Positions 34,434 through 45,300 of a DNA stretch of 64,000 nucleotides are shown here, in pieces. The notes under the pieces were generated by a model. The model saw nothing but the letters and a program-made list of their open reading frames with translations, was not told the origin of the DNA and searched no databases. This stretch comes from Streptomyces spiralis (lineage in GTDB: Bacteria > Actinomycetota > Actinomycetes > Streptomycetales > Streptomycetaceae). The stretch covers positions 38,287-102,286 of the forward strand of contig NZ_BNBC01000025.1 in NCBI RefSeq assembly GCF_014654675.1. The letters run 5' to 3'. A program made the position numbers and the translations under genes. How positions within the stretch are numbered: position 1 is the first letter of the stretch; each line of letters starts with the position of its first letter.

Positions 34434-35368
34434 GCCCTGTCCGCGACGCGTTCACCGAGCAGGCCCTGTGGCCTGAAGAGGAGTACGAGGATGAGGAGGA
34501 CGAAGGCCCATACGGCGGCCCAGCCACCGCCGCCGAGCTGCTGCATGCCGGGGATGTCGGCGATGTAGGCGGTGGCCATGGCCTCGGCGACGCCGAGGAC
34601 GAGGCCGCCGAGCATGGCGCCGTAGATGTTGCCGATGCCGCCGAGGACGGCCGCGGTGAATGCCTTCAGGCCGGCGATGAAGCCCATGTCGTAGGAGACG
34701 GAGCCGTACTTGAGGCCGTAGGACACGCCGGCGACGGCGGCGAAGAAGCCGCCGATGGCGAAGGCGATGACGATGATGCGGTTGGTGTCGATGCCCATCA
34801 GCTGGGCGGTGTCCGGGTCCTGGGCGGTGGCCTGCATGGCGCGGCCGGTGCGGGAGAGGCGGACGAAGAAGGCGAGGACGGCCATGCACAGCGGGGCGGC
34901 GATGATCAGGAAGACGTCGCCGCTCTGTACGGTGACGGAGCCGATGTGCAGGGGGCCGAAGGGCAGCTGCGGGAACACGCGGGCGGACTTGGCGTCGCCG
35001 CCGACCTTGTACCAGTTGAAGACGGCCTGCTGCAGCGCGAGCGAGAGGCCGATCGCGGTGATCAGCGGGGCGAGGCGTGGTGCGCCGCGCAGTGGCCGGT
35101 AGGCGAAGCGCTCGGCGCCGACGGCGATGAGCACGGCGACCAGTGCGCCGCCGATGAGCATCGCCGGCAGGGCTATCCACATGGATATGCCGTCCGGCAG
35201 GACGAGATAGACCGTGAGGGCTCCGAAGCCTCCGGTCATGAAGATCTCGCCGTGGGCGAAGTTGATGAGCTGGACGATGCCGTAGACCATCGTGTAGCCG
35301 ATGGCTATCAGCCCGTACATCGAGCCGAGGAACAGCCCGTTGGCCAGCTGCTGCGGCAGGGTGTTCAC
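34430..35368 (-). CDS. livH: Branched-chain amino acid ABC transporter, permease LivH
   Basis: A 312-residue permease of normal LivH length with about eight hydrophobic segments. Family motifs are NGLFLGSMYGLIAIGYTMVYG, LINFAHGEIFMTGGF, the coupling region RTGRAMQATAQDPDTAQLMGI and AVLGGIGNIYGAMLGG. GTG 35368 has GGAGG seven bases upstream. It pairs with LivM to form the membrane channel. It follows livK after about 110 bases, so the binding protein can be made in excess. Confidence 0.95.
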   Translation of the reverse strand: MNTLPQQLANGLFLGSMYGLIAIGYTMVYGIVQLINFAHGEIFMTGGFGALTVYLVLPDGISMWIALPAMLIGGALVAVLIAVGAERFAYRPLRGAPRLAPLITAIGLSLALQQAVFNWYKVGGDAKSARVFPQLPFGPLHIGSVTVQSGDVFLIIAAPLCMAVLAFFVRLSRTGRAMQATAQDPDTAQLMGIDTNRIIVIAFAIGGFFAAVAGVSYGLKYGSVSYDMGFIAGLKAFTAAVLGGIGNIYGAMLGGLVLGVAEAMATAYIADIPGMQQLGGGGWAAVWAFVLLILVLLFRPQGLLGERVADRA

Positions 35369-35479
35369 CGCATGGCCTCCATGTGGTGGGGAGAGTCAAG
35401 GGGGGGGCGTAGAAGGCGGGCCGCGCGGTGACGGTGGTCTGCGCCGCGCGGCCCTGGTGGTGCGGAGTGTCCGGCTTGG

Positions 35480-36703
35480 TTACTTCGGGGTGGCGATGCC
35501 GCTCTTGACGGACTTCCATTCACCGTTGGTGACCTGGTAGACGGTCAGCTGCTTGTTGGTGGTGTCGCCGTACTCGTCGAAGGAGATCTTGCCGGAGAGA
35601 CCGTCGAAGGAGGACTTCTGGACACCGTCGACGACCTGCTGGCGGGCGTCGGCGGGGATCTTGCCGTCCTTCACGACCTGGCCCACGGCCTTGATGATGG
35701 CGGTGGCGGCGTCGTAGGCGTAGGAGCCGTAGGTGCCGTAGTCGCCGGGGTACTTCTTGGCCTTGTAGGTGGCCACGAAGTCCTTGGCGGCGGGCAGGGT
35801 GTCGACCGGGACGCCGATGGAGGTGACCAGGTCGCCCTCGGCGGCCTTGCCGGCGGTCTTGATGTAGGTCGGGGTGAACATGCCGTCGCCGCCGAACAGC
35901 GGGATCTTGGCCCCGGCGTCCTTGAGCTGCTTGGTCAGGACCTGGGACTCGTCGTACTGGCCGCCGTAGTAGAGGATGTCGGCGCCGGAGTTCTTGATCT
36001 TGGTGACGAGGGTGGAGAAGTCGCGGTCGCCGGTGTTGACGTGGTCGGTGCCGATGACCTTGCCGCCCTGCTTGACGAACTGATCCTTGAAGATCTTGGA
36101 GAGGCCGGCGCCGTAGGTCTGCTTGTCGTCGACGACGAACGCCTTCTTCTTGTGGATGCCGTTGTAGGCGTAGTCCGCGGCGTAGGCGCCCTGGAGCGCG
36201 TCGGTGGTGGCGGTGCGGAAGTACGTCTTGAACGGGCGGGACTTGCTGGTCTGCCAGTTCTTGCCCTGGGTCAGCTCGGGGGCGGTGTTGGAGGGCGAGA
36301 TCTGCACCAGGTTGGCGGTCGCGAAGACCTGCTGCATCTGGGTGGCCACACCGGAGTTGAGGGGGCCGACGACGCCGAGGACGCTCTTGTCGGAGACGAG
36401 CTGGGTGGCGTTCTGCTGGCCGGTGGCCGGGATCGCCTTGTCGTCCAGCGCCTTGAGTTTGAAGGTGACGCCGGGGACGGTCTTGTTCTTGTTGGCGTCG
36501 TCGACGGCGATCTGCGCGCCGTACTGGATGCCGAGACCCGTCGCGGAGTTCTGGCCGGTCAGCGGGGCGTCGACGCCGATCGTGACCGTCACGTTGCCGC
36601 TGTCGCCGCCCTTGCTGTTGTCATTGCGGGAGCCGCAGGCGGTGAGAGTCAGAGCTCCGGTGGTCAGAACGGAGGTAAGAATCACCAGAGAACGCTGTCG
36701 CAC
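35480..36703 (-). CDS. livK: Branched-chain amino acid-binding lipoprotein LivK
   Basis: Extracellular substrate-binding lipoprotein, 407 residues before processing. The signal peptide ends in a lipobox, ALTLTACGS, with the lipidated Cys23, so it is a client of the lgt product encoded near the start of the window. The periplasmic-binding-protein type I fold shows IGVDAPLTGQNSATG, VVGPLNSGVA, ISPSNTAPELT, YAADYAYN and YGGQYDESQVLTKQLKDAG. GTG 36703 is used, with GGAAAGGA upstream. It is the first gene of the liv operon and has a 640-base non-coding region before it. Confidence 0.95.
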   Translation of the reverse strand: MRQRSLVILTSVLTTGALTLTACGSRNDNSKGGDSGNVTVTIGVDAPLTGQNSATGLGIQYGAQIAVDDANKNKTVPGVTFKLKALDDKAIPATGQQNATQLVSDKSVLGVVGPLNSGVATQMQQVFATANLVQISPSNTAPELTQGKNWQTSKSRPFKTYFRTATTDALQGAYAADYAYNGIHKKKAFVVDDKQTYGAGLSKIFKDQFVKQGGKVIGTDHVNTGDRDFSTLVTKIKNSGADILYYGGQYDESQVLTKQLKDAGAKIPLFGGDGMFTPTYIKTAGKAAEGDLVTSIGVPVDTLPAAKDFVATYKAKKYPGDYGTYGSYAYDAATAIIKAVGQVVKDGKIPADARQQVVDGVQKSSFDGLSGKISFDEYGDTTNKQLTVYQVTNGEWKSVKSGIATPK

Positions 36704-37343
36704 AATCGATCCTTTCCGCTGGCACGCCCGCCCCTTCTGCGGGGAACGGCGGGTGCTGCGCCGGTACCGAACTCCCGTTGGAGCGGTGACTGGCCGTGAC
36801 TCTAAGCGTGTGTGGGGAACGTGGAGGAGTGCTTGACCAAGGCTGTGACGCTCTTGTTATGACACGAGGTAATGCAGAGCGGTACAGCGTGGGGGGAAGA
36901 GCTGAATTCGGGCCGATTCGCCCCGTCCACATTGTGAGAATCCGCAGGACTCGCCGTGCTGCGTTCAGGCGTCTCAACGGTTTTGGTGATTACGCAGCTT
37001 TGTTGCCGCGGGCGCCTTTCGGGGTCGGCGAAGGGTGCTGCGCGCAGGGGGTTGTGGGAGCGAAAGCGCGAATGTGTATTGCGCGCGTATTACATAGAGT
37101 TACTGCGAAGGAAAGGGTTCGGCGACTTCGGCGCTTTTCCGTATTCCGCCCATGGGTGAGGGTGTGGTGACTTTGCGGGAAGAGTGCCGCTTTGTCTGGA
37201 AAGGGCGGGTGATGTCGTGCGCGGGGCGGCGGAGGCCGCACCGGCTGACAAGGCGTCAACTCACTGGCGCAGACGGCGGGATGAGGGTCGCCGCGAGAGG
37301 TGTGGTCCCCGGCGGGGCTCGGTGGCCTGCCGGGGTGAGGGCG
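36704..37343. other. Long non-coding region between livK and the thioesterase gene
   Basis: No supported gene in 640 bases, with a noticeably lower GC segment at about 36830-37130. On the minus strand TAGAGT (36799-36804) could be the -10 box of livK, giving a leader of about 90 bases. The plus-strand segment around 37060-37110, with TGTATTGCGCGCGTATTACATAGAG, has promoter-like TA-rich hexamers on both strands. A small RNA is possible but unproven. Confidence 0.5.
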
Positions 37344-37835
37344 TCAGACGCCGGTGTTCGGCAGGTTCGCCCCGTCGCTCTTGGGGGCGTCGCGCAGCAG
37401 GCAGGTCAGGCGGGCGCTGCACACGCGGCGTCCCTCCTCGTCACTGATCACGATCTCGTACGTGGCCGTCGAGCGTCCCCGGTGCACCGGTGTGGCGACG
37501 CCGGTGACGAGGCCCGAGCGCGCCCCGCGGTGGTGCGTGCAGTTGAGGTCCACGCCGACCGCGATCTTCGAGGTGCCGCCGTGCAGCATGGAGCCGACCG
37601 AGCCCAGCGTCTCGGCCAGCACGGCGGAGGCGCCGCCGTGCAGCAGCCCGTACGGCTGGGTGTTGCCCTCCACGGGCATGGTCCCGACGACCCGCTCCGC
37701 CGACGCCTCCAGGATCTGCACGCCCATCCGCGTCCCGAGGTGCCCGGCCGAGAACAGCGCCTGCAGGTCGACACCGAGCGCGGCGTACTCGTCGATGACC
37801 TCCTGCGGGAACTTCACGTGCTGCTGCTCACCCAT
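37344..37835 (-). CDS. PaaI-family hotdog thioesterase
   Basis: A 163-residue hotdog-fold protein of the PaaI thioesterase family, which hydrolyse acyl- or aryl-CoA esters such as phenylacetyl-CoA intermediates. The family signature is visible as QPYGLLHGGASAVLAETLGS, followed by VGVDLNCTHHRGARSG and ATYEIVISDEEGRRVCSARLTCLL. ATG 37835 is used although the ribosome site is weak. It lies 60 bases downstream of the YdeP-type oxidoreductase gene on the same strand and may be cotranscribed. The CoA substrate is unknown. Confidence 0.88.
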   Translation of the reverse strand: MGEQQHVKFPQEVIDEYAALGVDLQALFSAGHLGTRMGVQILEASAERVVGTMPVEGNTQPYGLLHGGASAVLAETLGSVGSMLHGGTSKIAVGVDLNCTHHRGARSGLVTGVATPVHRGRSTATYEIVISDEEGRRVCSARLTCLLRDAPKSDGANLPNTGV

Positions 37836-37895
37836 GGGCCCGGCTCCGTTCGTCGTACACCTGGTTCGTCGTACATCTGTCCGCTGAGCAAACGC

Positions 37896-40187
<2,292 letters not shown>

Positions 40188-40377
40188 CGCGCCCTCCCCT
40201 TCGACTGCGCTGTTGAAGACGTACGCCGCCGATCCTGCCACGGGGCACCGACTACGGGACCGGCCCCCTTGCGCCCCGGTCGCCGTGACGGCTGCGACCC
40301 CGGTCGCTGTGACGGCGCTCACGCCCGCCGGGGCCGCGCGGCACCGGCTGTCAGTGGGGCGTGGCAGGATCGAGGGC

Positions 40378-43104
40378 GTGGCAGAGACAGCATCGAAGAA
40401 GACCGACACGACCTCCGGCGGTACCCGTCCCCGGCTGATGCTCATGGACGGGCACTCGCTGGCCTACCGGGCGTTCTTCGCGCTGCCCGCGGAGAACTTC
40501 ACCACCGCGACGGGCCAGCCGACGAACGCGATCTACGGCTTCGCGTCGATGCTGGCCAACACCCTGCGTGACGAGGCGCCCACGCACTTCGCGGTCGCCT
40601 TCGACGTCTCGCGCAAGACCTGGCGCTCGGAGGAGTTCACCGAGTACAAGGCGAACCGCTCCAAGACCCCGGACGAGTTCAAGGGCCAGGTCCAGCTGAT
40701 CGGCGAGCTGCTCGACGCGATGCAGGCCCCCCGCTTCGCCGTCGACGGGTTCGAGGCGGACGACGTCATCGCCACCCTCGCCACCCGGGCCGAGGCCGAG
40801 GGCTTCGAGGTGCTGATCGTCACCGGCGACCGCGACTCCTTCCAGCTGGTCTCCGAGCACACCACGGTGCTGTACCCGACCAAGGGCGTCTCGGAGCTGA
40901 CCCGGTTCACTCCGGAGAAGGTCTTCGAGAAGTACGGGTTGACGCCGGCCCAGTACCCGGACTTCGCGGCGCTGCGCGGCGACCCGTCGGACAACCTGCC
41001 GGGCATCCCGGGCGTCGGCGAGAAGACGGCCACGAAGTGGATCAACCAGTTCGGTTCGTTCGCCGAGCTGGTCGAGCGCGTCGAGGAGGTCAAGGGCAAG
41101 GCCGGGCAGAACCTGCGCGACCACCTGGAGGCCGTCAAGCTCAACCGCCGGCTCACCGAGCTGGAGCGCGACGTGGAGCTGCCCAGGGCGGTCACCGACC
41201 TCGCCCGGCAGCCCTACGACCGCAAGGCTGTCGCGATGCTCCTGGACAGCCTGGAGATCCGCAACCCGTCCCTGCGCGAGCGGCTCTTCGCGGTCGACCC
41301 CGGTGCCGAGGAGGCCGAGACCACCCCGATCGCCGCCGACGGCGTGGAGCTGGACGGCACGGTGCTCGCCACCGGCGAGCTGGCCGGCTGGCTCGCCGAG
41401 CACGGCACCCAGCCCCTGGGCGTCGCCACGGTCGACGCATGGGCGCTGGGCGCGGGCTCGGTCGCCGAGGTCGCGCTCGCGGCGCCCGGCGGTGCGGCCG
41501 CCTGGTTCGACCCCTCCGAGCTGGACGAGGCCGACGAGCGGGCGTTCGCGAACTGGCTGGCCGACGCCGAGCGGGCCAAGACCTTCCACAACGCCAAGGG
41601 CGCGATGCGGGTCTTCGCCGAGCACGGCTGGCGCGTCGAGGGCGTCACCATGGACACCGCGCTCGCCGCCTACCTGGTCAAGCCGGGCCGCCGCTCCTTC
41701 GACCTGGACGCGCTGTCCCTGGAGTACCTGCACCGCGAGCTGACGCCCGCAGCCGCGGCCGACGGGCAGCTGGCCTTCGGCGCGGACGACGCCGCCCAGG
41801 CGGACGCCCTGATGATCCAGGCCCGCGCCGTCCTCGACCTCGGGGAGGCGTTCGAAGGCCGGCTGCGGGAGGTCGGCGCGGCGGATCTGCTGCGCGACAT
41901 GGAGCTGCCCACCTCCGCGCTGCTCGCCCGCATGGAGCGGCACGGCATCGCCGCCGACCGCGCGCACCTCGAAGCCATGGAGCAGATGTTCGCCGGAGCG
42001 GTGCAGCAGGCCGTGAAGGAGGCGCACGCGGCGGCCGGGCACGAGTTCAACCTCGGCTCGCCCAAGCAGCTCCAGGAAGTCCTCTTCGGCGAGCTGGCCC
42101 TGCCGAAGACCAAGAAGACCAAGACGGGCTACACCACCGACGCCGACGCCCTGGCCTGGCTGGCCGGCCAGACGGACAACGAGCTGCCGGTGATCATGCT
42201 CCGCCACCGCGAGCAGGCCAAGCTCCGGGTCACCGTCGAGGGCCTGATCAAGACGGTCGCGGCGGACGGCCGTATCCACACCACGTTCAACCAGACGGTC
42301 GCCGCCACCGGCCGCCTGTCCTCCACCGACCCCAACCTGCAGAACATCCCGGTCCGCACCGACGAGGGCCGGGCCATCCGCCGCGGCTTCGTGGTCGGCG
42401 AGGGCTTCGAGTCGCTGATGACGGCCGACTACAGCCAGATCGAGCTGCGGGTGATGGCCCACCTCTCCGAGGACGCGGGCCTGATCGAGGCGTTCACCTC
42501 CGGCGAGGACCTGCACACCACGGCGGCCTCCCAGGTCTTCGGCGTCGAGCGGTCGGCGGTGGACGCGGAGATGCGCCGCAAGATCAAGGCGATGTCGTAC
42601 GGCCTGGCCTACGGGCTGTCGGCCTTCGGCCTCTCCCAGCAGCTCAACATCGAGGCGGCCGAGGCCCGCGCCCTGATGGACGCCTACTTCGAGCGCTTCG
42701 GCGGCGTACGGGACTATCTGCGCCGGGTGGTCGACGAGGCGCGGGCCACGGGCTACACGGCGACGCTCTTCGGGCGCCGCCGCTACCTGCCCGACCTCAA
42801 CAGCGACAACCGCCAGCGTCGCGAGGCGGCCGAGCGCATGGCCCTCAACGCACCCATCCAGGGCACGGCCGCCGACATCGTCAAGATCGCCATGCTGAAC
42901 GTGGACCGCGCGCTGCGCGAGGCCGGTCTCGCCTCCCGCCTGCTCCTTCAGGTCCACGACGAAATCGTCCTGGAGATCGCCCCCGGCGAGCGGGCGGCGG
43001 CGGAGGAGATCGTCCGCCGTGAGATGTCCGGCGCGGTCCGCCTCCGGGCGCCGCTGGACGTCTCGGTGGGCGTGGGGCCGGACTGGGAGTCTGCGGCGCA
43101 CTAG
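40378..43104 (+). CDS. polA: DNA polymerase I
   Basis: Repair and Okazaki-fragment polymerase of 908 residues. The 5'-3' exonuclease domain covers about residues 1-310 (LMLMDGHSLAYRAFFAL, VDGFEADDVIATLA, GDPSDNLPGIPGVGEKTA). The middle 3'-5' exonuclease-like domain lacks the DxE metal motif at the expected place, so proofreading is probably absent, as is usual in actinobacteria. The polymerase domain has motif A TADYSQIELRVMAHLS, the O-helix RRKIKAMSYGLAYG and motif C LLLQVHDEIVLE. GTG 40378 is chosen for its GAGGGC site and the family's N-terminus; the frame is open further upstream without conservation. Confidence 0.97.
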   Translation: MAETASKKTDTTSGGTRPRLMLMDGHSLAYRAFFALPAENFTTATGQPTNAIYGFASMLANTLRDEAPTHFAVAFDVSRKTWRSEEFTEYKANRSKTPDEFKGQVQLIGELLDAMQAPRFAVDGFEADDVIATLATRAEAEGFEVLIVTGDRDSFQLVSEHTTVLYPTKGVSELTRFTPEKVFEKYGLTPAQYPDFAALRGDPSDNLPGIPGVGEKTATKWINQFGSFAELVERVEEVKGKAGQNLRDHLEAVKLNRRLTELERDVELPRAVTDLARQPYDRKAVAMLLDSLEIRNPSLRERLFAVDPGAEEAETTPIAADGVELDGTVLATGELAGWLAEHGTQPLGVATVDAWALGAGSVAEVALAAPGGAAAWFDPSELDEADERAFANWLADAERAKTFHNAKGAMRVFAEHGWRVEGVTMDTALAAYLVKPGRRSFDLDALSLEYLHRELTPAAAADGQLAFGADDAAQADALMIQARAVLDLGEAFEGRLREVGAADLLRDMELPTSALLARMERHGIAADRAHLEAMEQMFAGAVQQAVKEAHAAAGHEFNLGSPKQLQEVLFGELALPKTKKTKTGYTTDADALAWLAGQTDNELPVIMLRHREQAKLRVTVEGLIKTVAADGRIHTTFNQTVAATGRLSSTDPNLQNIPVRTDEGRAIRRGFVVGEGFESLMTADYSQIELRVMAHLSEDAGLIEAFTSGEDLHTTAASQVFGVERSAVDAEMRRKIKAMSYGLAYGLSAFGLSQQLNIEAAEARALMDAYFERFGGVRDYLRRVVDEARATGYTATLFGRRRYLPDLNSDNRQRREAAERMALNAPIQGTAADIVKIAMLNVDRALREAGLASRLLLQVHDEIVLEIAPGERAAAEEIVRREMSGAVRLRAPLDVSVGVGPDWESAAH

Positions 43105-43111
43105 ACGCGGC

Positions 43112-43128
43112 GCGGCACCTGGTGCCGC
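43112..43128 (+). terminator. Short hairpin after polA
   Basis: GCGGCAC-CTG-GTGCCGC, eight bases after the stop; weak on its own. Confidence 0.4.
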
Positions 43129-43208
43129 ACCAGGCGACGGGCGGGCGACGGGGCCGGGCGGCGGCGCGAAGACGTGCGGGGGAGGGCCTGCCTGCCCTGC
43201 CTGGCCTG

Positions 43209-43237
43209 CCTGCCTCGGCCGTGGCGGCCGAGGCAGG
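43209..43237 (+). terminator. Second, stronger hairpin after polA
   Basis: Twelve-pair stem CCTGCCTCGGCC / GGCCGAGGCAGG with loop GTGGC, preceded by CCTGCCTGCCCTGCC simple repeats. Likely the main polA terminator. Confidence 0.6.
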
Positions 43238-43382
43238 TCCCCCGCCGCGGATACGGCAACCCGCACCGCCCACCTCGTGACCGGGACGGGCGGTGCGGAC
43301 GGCCCTCCGTCCCGTGGCTGCCTGTCACTCACGTGGCCCCCGCAGAAACGCACCGGCCACCGCGGCCCGCCAGGATGCGGGC

Positions 43383-43925
43383 ATGGGTATACGCACGCTC
43401 AACCACCGGCCGGCGGTGTCCCCGACAGCCGTCGGCGCGGCCCCCGCCGCGCCGCCCCCGCCGGTCCCGGCCCTCGCGGCCGACGCAAGCACCGCCCGCG
43501 TCCCCACCGATCTCGCGGCAGCCGTGCGCCGGGCCGTGACCGGGCTGCGCCGTCGGGCCGTCCCCGGCGAGTCCCGTTCCTGGCGGCTGTGGGCCGACCT
43601 GACGCGCGGCTACGTCGCGCTCCTCCTCACGCGCCTCCCGCGACCGGCCCCGGCGCGCACCGTCACCGTCTTCGTGGCGACCCCGATCCCCGGTACCGAC
43701 CGTGTGGACCGCGCGGACCGCACGGACCGCCCGCTGGGCCCACCCGCGCACCGGCCCCGCCCGGACGGCCGTCCCGGCCGGGACGAGCCTGCCCGCCGGG
43801 ACGAATCCGCTCGCCGGGACGGGCCGTCCCACCGAGAGAAGCCGTCCCTCCCGGACGAGCCCTCCCGTCACGACCGGCGCCCCCAGCAGAACGGGCAGAA
43901 CCGCCCGGGCAACCGCGACTGGTAG
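43383..43925 (+). CDS. Hypothetical protein with low-complexity C-terminus
   Basis: A 180-residue protein that I do not recognise. The middle part, AVRRAVTGLRRRAVPGESRSWRLWADLTRGYVALLLTRLP (about residues 45-85), looks like structured protein. The C-terminal half is rich in Arg, Asp and Pro with repeats such as RRDESARRDG. Codon usage at third positions is consistent with coding. ATG 43383 has only a weak ribosome site. It lies alone between polA and a convergent membrane protein gene; no function can be proposed. Confidence 0.6.
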   Translation: MGIRTLNHRPAVSPTAVGAAPAAPPPPVPALAADASTARVPTDLAAAVRRAVTGLRRRAVPGESRSWRLWADLTRGYVALLLTRLPRPAPARTVTVFVATPIPGTDRVDRADRTDRPLGPPAHRPRPDGRPGRDEPARRDESARRDGPSHREKPSLPDEPSRHDRRPQQNGQNRPGNRDW

Positions 43926-44103
43926 CGCCGCCGGCCGATGAGAGCGGCCAGGGCGGCCGTGACCGGCACGCCCGCGCCACCGCCGGGAGCAGCCCACGGC
44001 CCGCAGCCGTCCGGTTCTCCCGCATCTCCGGCACTGTCAGGATCTTCCGTAGCCTCCGTAGCTTCCGGACCTTCCGGACCGTCCGAGGTGCCCGAAGCGC
44101 CCC

Positions 44104-45015
44104 TCAGTCCGAGCGCACGGAAACGCCCGCTTGGTCCGCCTCTCCGCCGGAGCGACCTGAGCGTCCGATCGAGCCACCTGAGCCACCCGAGCCGCTCAAG
44201 CCGTTGAATTCCCCGTACCCGGACCCCCGGCGCGCCCTGATCCCCACCGCGTAGGCCACCAGGCCGAGCGTCAGTCCGGCGCCCGCGCCGAAGCACAGGG
44301 TCGGGACGAGATCCCGGAGGCCCGCCGCCGAGGGCGGCCCCGCCCAGGACTGCGCGACCCGCTGCACCGCCCCGGCCGCCGCACATCCGCCGATGACGAC
44401 CCCGGCCCACCATCGGTCCCGCACCGTCAGCACGGGCACCCCGGCCGGCTCGCCCGCCGGCACCCGCCGCAACGCGCGGACGAGGAACAGCACGATCACG
44501 ACCCCGGCCACGGCCGAGCCGCCGTACTGCAGGTACCAGTAGAGCGGAGCGCCCGCCAGCCGCTGCCCCAGCACCGGAAACAGCCGCATTCCCCACCGGT
44601 CGAGATGCGTGAACGCGTCCCACACCACGTGCGTCAGCGCCCCCAGCACGGCCGAGACGTACCACCACAGCACCGAGGCCGGTGCCACGCGCGCGCGGGG
44701 CACCCCGCACCGGGTCAGCGCCGCGGGCCGCCCCTGCCGGGCCCGCGGCAGCAGCGCCACCAGTGGCTCGCGCATCAGCAGCCAGAGCCACACCAGCGCC
44801 CAGGCGATGGGCACATCGACGGTGAAGACCCCGGGGAAGGAGTGCGTGACCGTGCCGAACTCCATCGCCCCAGGAAGGACATTGGCCACGTAATAGGTCA
44901 TGTCCGGCGAGAAGGAGCCGGCCACGAGCACCGTCGGCACCAGTCGGCCCCGGCCCGATCCGTCGCCGCGCACCGCGGGCAGCACGGCGGCCGCATGGCT
45001 CAGAGTGAACGGCAA
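44104..45015 (-). CDS. DUF4184-family membrane protein (TTG start)
   Basis: A membrane protein of about 303 residues of the DUF4184 group, annotated in databases as possible metal-dependent hydrolases. The family N-terminus PFTLSHAAAVLP follows directly after a TTG at 45015, and a strong GGAGGG site lies five bases before that TTG. Longer in-frame starts at 45105 (ATG) and 45195 (ATG) have poorer sites and would precede the conserved N-terminus. Conserved histidine/aspartate segments are FGTVTHSFPGVF and LGALTHVVWDAFTH. About six hydrophobic helices follow, and the last 30 residues are Gly/Ser repeats (GSGGSGGSIGRSGRSGG). Function unknown. Confidence 0.75.
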   Translation of the reverse strand: MPFTLSHAAAVLPAVRGDGSGRGRLVPTVLVAGSFSPDMTYYVANVLPGAMEFGTVTHSFPGVFTVDVPIAWALVWLWLLMREPLVALLPRARQGRPAALTRCGVPRARVAPASVLWWYVSAVLGALTHVVWDAFTHLDRWGMRLFPVLGQRLAGAPLYWYLQYGGSAVAGVVIVLFLVRALRRVPAGEPAGVPVLTVRDRWWAGVVIGGCAAAGAVQRVAQSWAGPPSAAGLRDLVPTLCFGAGAGLTLGLVAYAVGIRARRGSGYGEFNGLSGSGGSGGSIGRSGRSGGEADQAGVSVRSD

Positions 45016-45300
45016 CTGGGCCCTCCGGAAAGCACGTTGAACCGGGCCCGACGGACCGGTGATCACCGCGTCCAGTATGCGGGACGGACCGGCGGTGCGA
45101 CTCATCACCCGACGTCCGGGGCCAACCGGTGAAAACCGGGCACGAACCGCTCCCGACACAAAGGAAGTTGTCGTAGGGTCACCTGGGTCGTACATCCGAA
45201 AAGCTCCACGAGGGCAACCAGTACCGCGGGTCAACCGTCACAACAGGGCGAACAGACAGAACAGAGGGACGCTCGGACGTCCACGGGAGGGGTTCACTCC

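Noticed and set aside
36796..37170. ORFs in the livK-thioesterase gap
   Set aside because: Short, without ribosome sites or coding-type third-position bias.
40351..43353. Minus-strand ORF of 1000 codons opposite polA
   Set aside because: Shadow frame; polA carries all polymerase motifs.
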